A DNA stretch of 64,000 nt from the NCBI GenBank assembly GCA_002682825.1, contig NOKP01000004.1:2229607-2293606 (forward strand), read 5' to 3'. Origin of the DNA: Neonectria sp. B-13. Taxonomy: Eukaryota > Ascomycota > Sordariomycetes > Hypocreales > Nectriaceae. Below are positions 57,610-64,000 of the stretch, one piece after another (within the stretch, counting starts at the first letter, position 1; each line of letters opens with the position of its first letter). A model generated the notes under the pieces. It was not told the DNA's origin. It was given only the letters and a program-made list of their open reading frames with translations, and ran no database searches. The position numbers were made by a program, and so were the translations under genes.

Positions 57610-58552
57610 ATGGAAGCCGTTGCCAGTTTGCTTGGACTCACCTATGAGTCCCACCAATACGGCCAGCACAGCCTGCAAAAACTAGGCGTGTGGCGCTTCA
57701 CGAACCGCCCTGATCAAGCATCAGCATCAGGCTACTGGATCATGTGTGACACTGTGTACCCACGTCCTTGCACGGCCCTCTTCCAACTGACATCGTTCTA
57801 GCTATATCCATGGCGGTGCCTGGCGTGATCCTCGACGGACGGCAGACGATTTCCGGGCTTCGGTAAACCAGATCGCGTCCTCCGACGAAACTATCACTTC
57901 CAATATCCAGGGTTTCGTCAGTATCGACTATCGGCTGTCGTCGTATCCAGAATTCTCCCAGGACTCAGCCAATACCCAGAGCTCGGACCTCCGTGACGCC
58001 AAACACCCGGACCACATCCAGGATATTTATTCGGCACTGGGTTTTCTCCACACCAAGTACCAGGTTTCGGATAACTACATCTTGATCGGGCACTCCGCCG
58101 GTGCAACGCTCGCCCTTCAGCTCTTGATGGGAGGGTATGTGCTCGCTGGACGCCCTCAGCCTCGGGTGCCCCTCCCCGTCGCTGTCATTGGCATATCTGG
58201 TATCTTTGACCTGGTCAAGATTAACGCCAGGCACGATGGGCAGTACGCTGGTTTTATCAGCGCGGCGTTTGGTGACGACGAAGCTGGGTGGGCAAGTGCC
58301 TCGCCAGCGCAGTTCAAGGCCAGCTTTAAGGAGAGTTGGCCAAATGGCAAGTTGACTATTCTCGCATGGTCGTCCGAAGATAGTCTGGTGGACGAGCCCG
58401 AAATTGATGACATGGCTGACAAACTGGCACTTGACGGTGTCAACTTGGTGGTTTCGAAAGACCTGACGGGCGATCACGACGATGTCTGGGAAGGCGGTAA
58501 GCAGGTTGCTCGTCTCGTGTCTTCGGCTCTATCAAACTTGCGCGGCATGTAA
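57610..58552 (+). CDS. Kynurenine formamidase (BNA7-like alpha/beta hydrolase)
   Basis: It hydrolyses N-formylkynurenine to kynurenine and formate, the second step of tryptophan breakdown toward NAD. Exons 57610-57743 and 57802-58552 give 294 residues. The oxyanion motif HGGAW is at residues 48-52. The nucleophile elbow GHSAGA places Ser143. Probable partners are the Asp in SSEDSLVDEPE and the His in GDHDDVWEGG. The N terminus (SHQYGQHSLQKLGVWRF) and YRLSSYPEF resemble Bna7 proteins. A general esterase of the same fold is the alternative, but HGGAW and the overall length favour formamidase. It converges on an MFS carrier gene 335 bp away. Confidence 0.88.
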
Positions 58553-58887
58553 GGAAACGACACTTTTCAGAGCAACTTCAATTTATTAAAACATTATCTA
58601 CCTACCTACCTATTTACTTACTCACCTCCCTACCTGCCTAGCGTTGTTATGATAAAAGTCATACTTTGTACAGGCTCTCTCGGTCGCAACTATTGTCTCA
58701 AATATTCAGCCACCATTTTTTTTCTTTTTCGTTGCAATGCATTTCAGGCTCATGGAGCAGCTCCGGTTATTCCCAGTGTCCCATAGTCTTGATATTAAGA
58801 GCTCGCGGCGAATTAAACCCAGTTCCTTTTGCTACCTTTTTTAGTTCTCGGTTCTCAGTTCTCAGTTCTCACCCTCATGGCTGCCGT
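58553..58887. other. Convergent intergenic stretch with TACC-type repeat
   Basis: A 335 bp stretch between converging genes. A CTAC/TTAC tetranucleotide repeat lies at about 58598-58641, directly past the formamidase gene. Confidence 0.6.
58598..58641. repeat. (CTAC)n-type tetranucleotide repeat
   Basis: About eleven tandem units of CTAC, TTAC or CTCAC type follow the kynurenine formamidase stop codon. Confidence 0.8.
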
Positions 58888-60280
58888 TCAAATCTTGGCC
58901 TTCAATTTCCAGCCAGTCGCAGCGATTCGAGACGCCGCAATGAAGGTGGCTGCTGCGATCATGACTGTTCCGGCCCAAACCTGGGCCCAGACGAACCGGC
59001 CGTTGGACCTATCGATGATGGCACCGGCCGTAGGGGCACCAGCCAGGCTAGCAAAGGCACTCATGGTCTGGATCATACCGAATCTTGTCCCCATCTTTTT
59101 GGGGTCCTTTGTCAAGCTCGCGTTGGCTCCGACAAACGTTCCTTGGCAAGCACCGTTGGCCAAACCAAAGAAAACGCTAAAGACGTACATTCCTGTGCGG
59201 GTGTGGACGCCGATCCAGGCATACACCATCATTCCCAGCAACGTCATCCCCATGAGGAAGGTGTTGATGGGCCCGTAGTGGTAGTCAGCAAGATATCCAA
59301 CCACTGGTCGCACCGGGATACTCATGCCATTGGTGATGAGAAGAAGACCGACGGCGTCGACAGAGGAGAATCCAATGATGTTACGAGCATAGACGTTTAT
59401 CTGACGGTTTGACATCAGCACAGGTGACACTTTTATACCAGGCACAGCAAACAAGCGATTGGCTTACATAGAAGAAGCCAAAGTACAAGGCATAAAAGTT
59501 GAGAAAGGCGCCGATGGAGAAGAATATATACGGAAGCTCTCGGAAGGCTTCCCACTCGATCAAAGGACCAGATCTTCGCGCAGGCAAGTAGGGTTTCAGC
59601 ATGAGATTTGCTATACTCACCATGGCGAGGGCGACGAAACCAGCACATCGGACGGCCCAGGGGAAGCCAATTTGAGGGATGAGGTACTGGAGCGTCGATG
59701 GGAATATGAGACTCCCAAAGCCGGTCCCCATTGCGGCGATAGCAAGAGCAAAGGCCTTCTTTTTCTTAAAGTAGGAGCTGACAACGGAGACGGCGGGCAT
59801 GAAGATAATGCCAAGGCCCATACCGGTGCATATGCCCTGCGCCAAGAAGATCTGCCAGTACTGCTTGCAAAGGCTGGTCATGAAGGTGCCGAACACGGCG
59901 AGGAAGCTCCCGGCCAACATGGTCTCGCGCGTGTAACCAGCATCGGCAAGGCGGCCTGCTGGCCCGCAGACGGCAAAGGTAAGGAAGGTTTGAGCAGAGC
60001 CGATCCAGGAGATCTGGGACGAGGGCAGGTGTAGCGACTCTTCGTAGTAGAGCTGATAGACGCCGAAAGAGGCCGGGTAGCCCCAGGCCAGGGAGTTGAT
60101 GAGCAGGCCGGCAAAGACCTGGGACCAGGCGACGAAGCCACCGTCGGGCGGGTCGAAGGTATCGTCATCGGGGACGGGCGGTGGAGGAGCATTGGTATTG
60201 GAAATGGTGGCAGCCAGGACCTGGTTGTCTGGCGCGACAGACAAGCCGCCGGCCTTTTTCTCTACATCTTCGCCGTGCAT
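58888..60280 (-). CDS. MFS transporter, fungal monocarboxylate/MCH type
   Basis: A twelve-helix secondary carrier of the major facilitator superfamily. Exons 60280-59468 and 59400-58888 give 441 residues. The signature PPDGGFVAWSQVFAGLLINS starts the first helix, as in fungal monocarboxylate-porter homologues (MCH family). Helix-rich segments continue, for example GMGLGIIFMPAVSVVSSYF, then the KKKKAFALAIAAMGTGFGSLIFP region, which fits the family's cytoplasmic loop 4-5. The second half has RPVVGYLADYHYGP, MFS loop 8-9, and a final helix near the C terminus (MIAAATFIAASRI). Substrates in this family range from carboxylates to riboflavin and cannot be read here. It lies tail-to-tail with kynurenine formamidase. 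Confidence 0.93.
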
Positions 60281-63099
60281 TTTTGATCGGGATATTCGAT
60301 CGGGGTAGCAGCTCTAGTTGGTGTTGTTCATGCGGGTGGGCTCCATACCTCTGCAATAATATGATAGGGATCTGATATCCATCAGACCGCAGCACGCAGA
60401 AACCCGGGGTAGACGAACTCCTATATACACGACGGCATTATTAATCCCCCCCATGAAAACTTGAACTACCGACAAGGCTCTGGACAGGGCTTCTTCACAC
60501 AAGTGACAGGATTTGCTGCTCGTTGTTCCCAGGCCGATATCGCGACCCCACAAGTTCTCCCAGTACCGGTCCCAAGAGTCACTCGCGTCGCTTATCAGGA
60601 TTGGTATGCGACGGCCTTGCGCCTCCGCCAATTGTTGGGCGGACGGGGAGGACGCCCTACAGTAGCGACTGTACGCCCTGCGGGTGACATGGGACCAATG
60701 ATGGGGATGGAGACGACGAATTTGGGGAAGGGGGAAAGAGAGTGGGTGTCACAGCGACGCCATACACAGTAAAAGAGTAGGTAGCAATAGGTTGGGTTAG
60801 GTTAGCATGGAGTAGTCAACAGAAGGGTCACGATAGGCAAAAGATGGCCCCGGTTTTTCCGGGCCGGTCGGTGTGGGTGCAGTTGCGGAGGGATGTTTCG
60901 GCGATTCGGGGACTTGGCCGACATCACAAACGGCGCATAAATATTCACACATACGAAGTTGAATTGTCATCAAGCCTGACAAATCAGAAACGCGCCATAG
61001 ATAATTAACAGTAAGCCCGCGGCGGTTTGTCCCTCTTTCTCGGGGCACAAGGAGGAGCTCCGCCCGTGCACCCTGTGTGACGAAGGACGTTCCAGGGAGC
61101 GAGCCACCAGCCCGCCCGAAGCCGATCAGCCGCCCGCGCGCCCCGCTCCGATGGCCGGCCGGCAGATAGCGACGCAGTGGTCCGGGCCTTCCTCTCCCAG
61201 GAGGGGCGCGCCCCGCCACAGGAAGAGCGGGCGGGGTGGCGCACACCACCCGCTTGCACGCACACCGCCTTCTCACGTGGGCGCGCTGCACTTTCTCTCC
61301 CCTCTCAAACACAGCGCGCAAAGGGAAAAAGGCAGGACCGGGTTGGTATTTCCGACGACCCAACCAGATGCTCTGTTTTGCAACGCGTACGCGAACACCA
61401 CAACACACCAAAAACAAGATAAATAAACAAAAGATGCAACCCTCCCCAAAAAGATACAAAAAGAAACGAGCATAGCGTCTCCCTCCTACAGGCATAACCC
61501 GCCTGGATTCTGCCCTTCTTCTCACCCACAGCCCACCAAGCGAGTCTTCATCCCGATCATTGTGGTTTTTTTTTACCCCTCCGTCCCGAGGGCGCGCGTG
61601 CGCGGGGTAGCAAATATGACGTAAAAGCAACGACTCGACTCACAATGGAGAAAACTACCCACTCCACCAGGAACATCACGTGAGGTAGCACACCCCCCGG
61701 CTCCAGCCAATCGGCTGTTGCGCGCACCCCGCATCAGCGGGGGCGGGAGCGTCACGCTAGCTTGTAAACGGGACTAGCGCATATTCTTTGTCGCGGATTT
61801 GCGACAGGGGTCAGCTTCCGGTCGCGCGCAAGTGTTAGTGGGCAGTATAGGTTAGGAAGTGCGGAAAGAGGACAACGACAAGGAAAAGCCGTTGAAGGAC
61901 TGTACAAAAAGCCGTTGCGCTGTTGAACTGGTTGGCGCATGATGGCGCATGAAATGGGGATACGTTTCGCTGGTTTGCGATAAGTTTGGACGTGCAATGC
62001 GACCGTAGTGTGAACTGCTGTTGTGTTGTCGCAAACTGGTTCTTGACCGCCATGTTGTCGCAACCACAAGATAGTGGTCGCAAAACATCATGACACTGTT
62101 ATTTACTTAGCCCTAGGACCAACAACCCAACGAAAAGTAGTATTCGACTTGACCACATTTCATGTCGCGTAGTACCGCTGTTTATGATTGTCCAGGTTCC
62201 TGATCATCGGAGCATGAGTAACTAATGTCTGCACATGCAACCACACATCCGCACACATTCGCCTTGACTTAACAAAATTGCGTAGAATATCGACTACAAC
62301 GAGTTATACGAAACTTGCAAAAAAAACACAACTAAGAAATCAAAAACAGACCACCCTCGTATCCGCGCATACGGTACTGTACTGCCAATAGACAATTTCC
62401 ATAGCATCCAGACGCTCAATCCGCCAGCCCTTGCTAGGGTTCCGCTCATCGCAACGGTGTTTCGCACACGTACAACAAACCAGGATACCCTCCGTAATTC
62501 CTGATTCCTGGTTCCGTCCATCTATCCGCAAGGACATTTCCAATGCCTCCCGCCCAGGTCTGATCTCAGCCGACTCCGCGTCTCTTCCCTTTTTGTGTGT
62601 GCGCAAACCGCTCCTCCACGACACACATGTTCCCCGATGCCCTGGTTGGCATGTTGTCGGATGAGCTGTGCGACTGTCGCTGCCGCCTGAAGACCAAAGA
62701 ATAACCAGCTGGAATGATCAAAAAGATACTCGACAACTCCCCCACGTCCTCCACCCCAAACGCCGTATAAGGAGTGTAATGGCCTTGGGCCGACCGTCGT
62801 GATTACATCCTCCTAATATCATCATAAAACCACCCCTTCCGCCTGCAGACCAAAACAATGAGAAAGATGCGCAACATTCCTGCGCCGACTTCGTTTCCTC
62901 TCCCAGAGCGACGCGCGCTAGCCACCGATGCTTCAGCCACATTGTTTGGCAGGGATGGATGCGGTTGGATAATGACTGGTCGGGCCTCCAATGGAGACCT
63001 CGTTATGCGTCCTTGCGCACGGGATCCAGACTTGACAATGCGTGTTTCAAGGAAGCCTGACAAAAATGGTGTACCCGCCGCAATTCAACTGCCACGACC
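60281..63099. other. 2.8 kb gene-free stretch
   Basis: It contains the MFS promoter, a GC-rich block (about 61010-61260), and a block with repeated TTGCGAC/GTCGCAA words (61789-62083). Its right end should be the 3' untranslated region of the Zn2Cys6 gene. The 277-codon minus-strand frame at 60797-61630 is low-complexity and I do not call it a gene. Confidence 0.5.
61789..62083. repeat. Cluster of TTGCGAC / GTCGCAA words (possible degraded transposon)
   Basis: Six related words occur in about 295 bp in both orientations: 61789-61806 (an inverted pair TGTCGC...GCGACA), 61974-61980, 61998-62003, 62028-62034, 62055-62063 and 62076-62083. Repeats in both orientations suit the ends of a small DNA transposon, but no target duplication or full terminal repeat could be established by eye. 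Confidence 0.35.
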
Positions 63100-64000
63100 T
63101 TATCGCTTGCGCTTCTTGGATTTGTCGATCGTCATGGCGCCGGCTGAGATGGGCGCAGCCGGTAATAGTGCCGGCTGGACCATCTGTGCAATCTCGTCCT
63201 TCTTGGCGATGGGAACTCCCATGTGGCGACCGTATCTGCCTTTACGGCCGTTGCCCTCGTCTTCGCTGATGCACTGGTCGGCCGACAAGCCGGCGTCGCG
63301 ACACCGTCCACAGGGTCGCTGTCGATCGCAACCCTTCTTACTCTTTCGGCATCGCTGGCATCGCGGCTTGGTTGATAGATCAGGCGAGTCATCCTCACCA
63401 GGAGCCGGCGCAACATGCCCCGTAGAAGCAACGGATTGTTTGCGGGAAGGAGGCATCGACGCCGGGGACATGGGGCCAGGTGGCACGGCGGGAAGCTTCT
63501 TGGTCTTGACGCCGCTTAATGAACGGGGGCCCTTGGACGTCTTGGAAGTGGCGGGCTTAGAGATGGAGCCGGCAATCTTGTGCTTGGTAGTTGGCTTGCT
63601 CTTGACCGCCTTGATGTTGCCATTGGAGAGAATGGAATCATCCTCGTAATCCGCATCATCGCCGCTGACTTCGACGTTGTCGGGAGGTGGCATGAAGTGA
63701 GCCTCCGTAGTCTGGTATACCTTACCGACGGTGCCGGCGACATCCAGCTTCTGGCGGCGAGCGGCCGGGGGCTCGGCATCACTCTCGCTCTCTCCGTCGC
63801 TGGTAGCGCCAGTCGAGGAAGCAGCATCGGCCCTACCACTGAAGGTATCATCGAGCGTCGACGCCGATGTTCGGCCATGGGAAATATTTGACATGTCACC
63901 CAGTCGCATCAACTGGATGGCAACATCCTTGTCTTCCTCGGACATGCAGCTGCCGACGGTAGGGTCAGGGGTAGGAAGGATTCCAATTGCGCTGCCATTG
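63100..64000 (-). CDS. Protein with a C-terminal Zn2Cys6 cluster (5' end beyond the window)
   Basis: The frame runs from the right edge to TAA at 63100-63102 and is open at the edge, giving 299 visible residues. Codons before MSEEDKDVAIQ read SAIGILPTPDPTVGSC in phase with no stop. That looks like real protein, so the true start probably lies outside. The first part has DVAIQLMRLGDMSNISHGR, followed by Ser/Asp-rich disordered sequence. A binuclear zinc cluster of pattern C-x2-C-x6-C-x5-C-x2-C-x9-C spans CQRCRKSKKGC to the Cys of SADQC, followed by basic RKGRYGR. The cluster lies only about 65 residues from the C terminus, whereas most Zn2Cys6 factors carry it near the N terminus. The call as a DNA-binding regulator is good; a target is unknown. 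Confidence 0.85.
   Translation of the reverse strand, partial: NGSAIGILPTPDPTVGSCMSEEDKDVAIQLMRLGDMSNISHGRTSASTLDDTFSGRADAASSTGATSDGESESDAEPPAARRQKLDVAGTVGKVYQTTEAHFMPPPDNVEVSGDDADYEDDSILSNGNIKAVKSKPTTKHKIAGSISKPATSKTSKGPRSLSGVKTKKLPAVPPGPMSPASMPPSRKQSVASTGHVAPAPGEDDSPDLSTKPRCQRCRKSKKGCDRQRPCGRCRDAGLSADQCISEDEGNGRKGRYGRHMGVPIAKKDEIAQMVQPALLPAAPISAGAMTIDKSKKRKR

Noticed and set aside
60797..61630. 277-codon minus-strand frame next to the MFS gene
   Set aside because: The sequence is Arg/Gly/Pro-rich from a GC-rich block and contains a low-complexity hydrophobic patch. No domain or splice structure supports it.

Overview
The window is nuclear DNA of a filamentous ascomycete, most probably a Sordariomycete. 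Its genes are broken by short introns (about 50-80 bp, GT..AG, with CTNAC-like branch regions). It carries families typical of that group: a secreted PL3 pectate lyase, a Pth11/SAT4-type rhodopsin-fold membrane protein, a fungal monocarboxylate-type MFS carrier, a tailless kinesin-3 and a Zn2Cys6 protein. The species cannot be named from the sequence. I see no CRISPR array, rRNA gene, convincing tRNA gene or intact transposon. A 100-N assembly gap lies at 50384-50483.

Layout. 0-5 kb: NAD kinase (-) and a PfkB sugar kinase (+), divergent from a shared 1.4 kb region. 5-15.3 kb: a gene-free stretch of about 10.4 kb with several simple repeats. 15.3-24 kb: an unrecognised Q/S-rich acidic protein, the rRNA-processing nuclease LAS1, cytosolic glyoxalase II, a degenerate EF-hand (centrin/Rad33-like) protein and a class II eIF4E. 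24-28.6 kb: a gene-poor stretch, the pectate lyase and an orphan gene. 29-38 kb: short kinesin-3, AT-hook protein, aprataxin-like HIT protein and a DHX29/DHX57-type helicase. 39-49 kb: importin alpha, POT1 and the cohesin subunit SCC3. 49-53 kb: urease accessory protein UreD, the assembly gap, and the RNA polymerase III subunit RPC53. 53.5-64 kb: the Pth11-like protein, kynurenine formamidase, the MFS carrier, a gene-free stretch with a possible transposon relic, and a Zn2Cys6 protein cut off by the right edge.

Most genes are single-copy housekeeping functions: NADP supply, methylglyoxal detoxification, ribosome and RNA biology, nuclear import, telomere protection, cohesion, DNA end repair and urease maturation. 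They do not form a cluster for one pathway. I found no compelling undescribed multi-gene system. The points most worth checking are a broken splice donor in the PfkB kinase gene, the 10 kb gene-free region, an EF-hand protein whose loops have all decayed, a kinesin-3 without FHA or PH domains, a Zn2Cys6 cluster near a C terminus, and a cluster of TTGCGAC motifs that may be a transposon relic.

Exon coordinates were worked out by hand from reading-frame continuity and splice consensus. No transcript evidence or database search was available.
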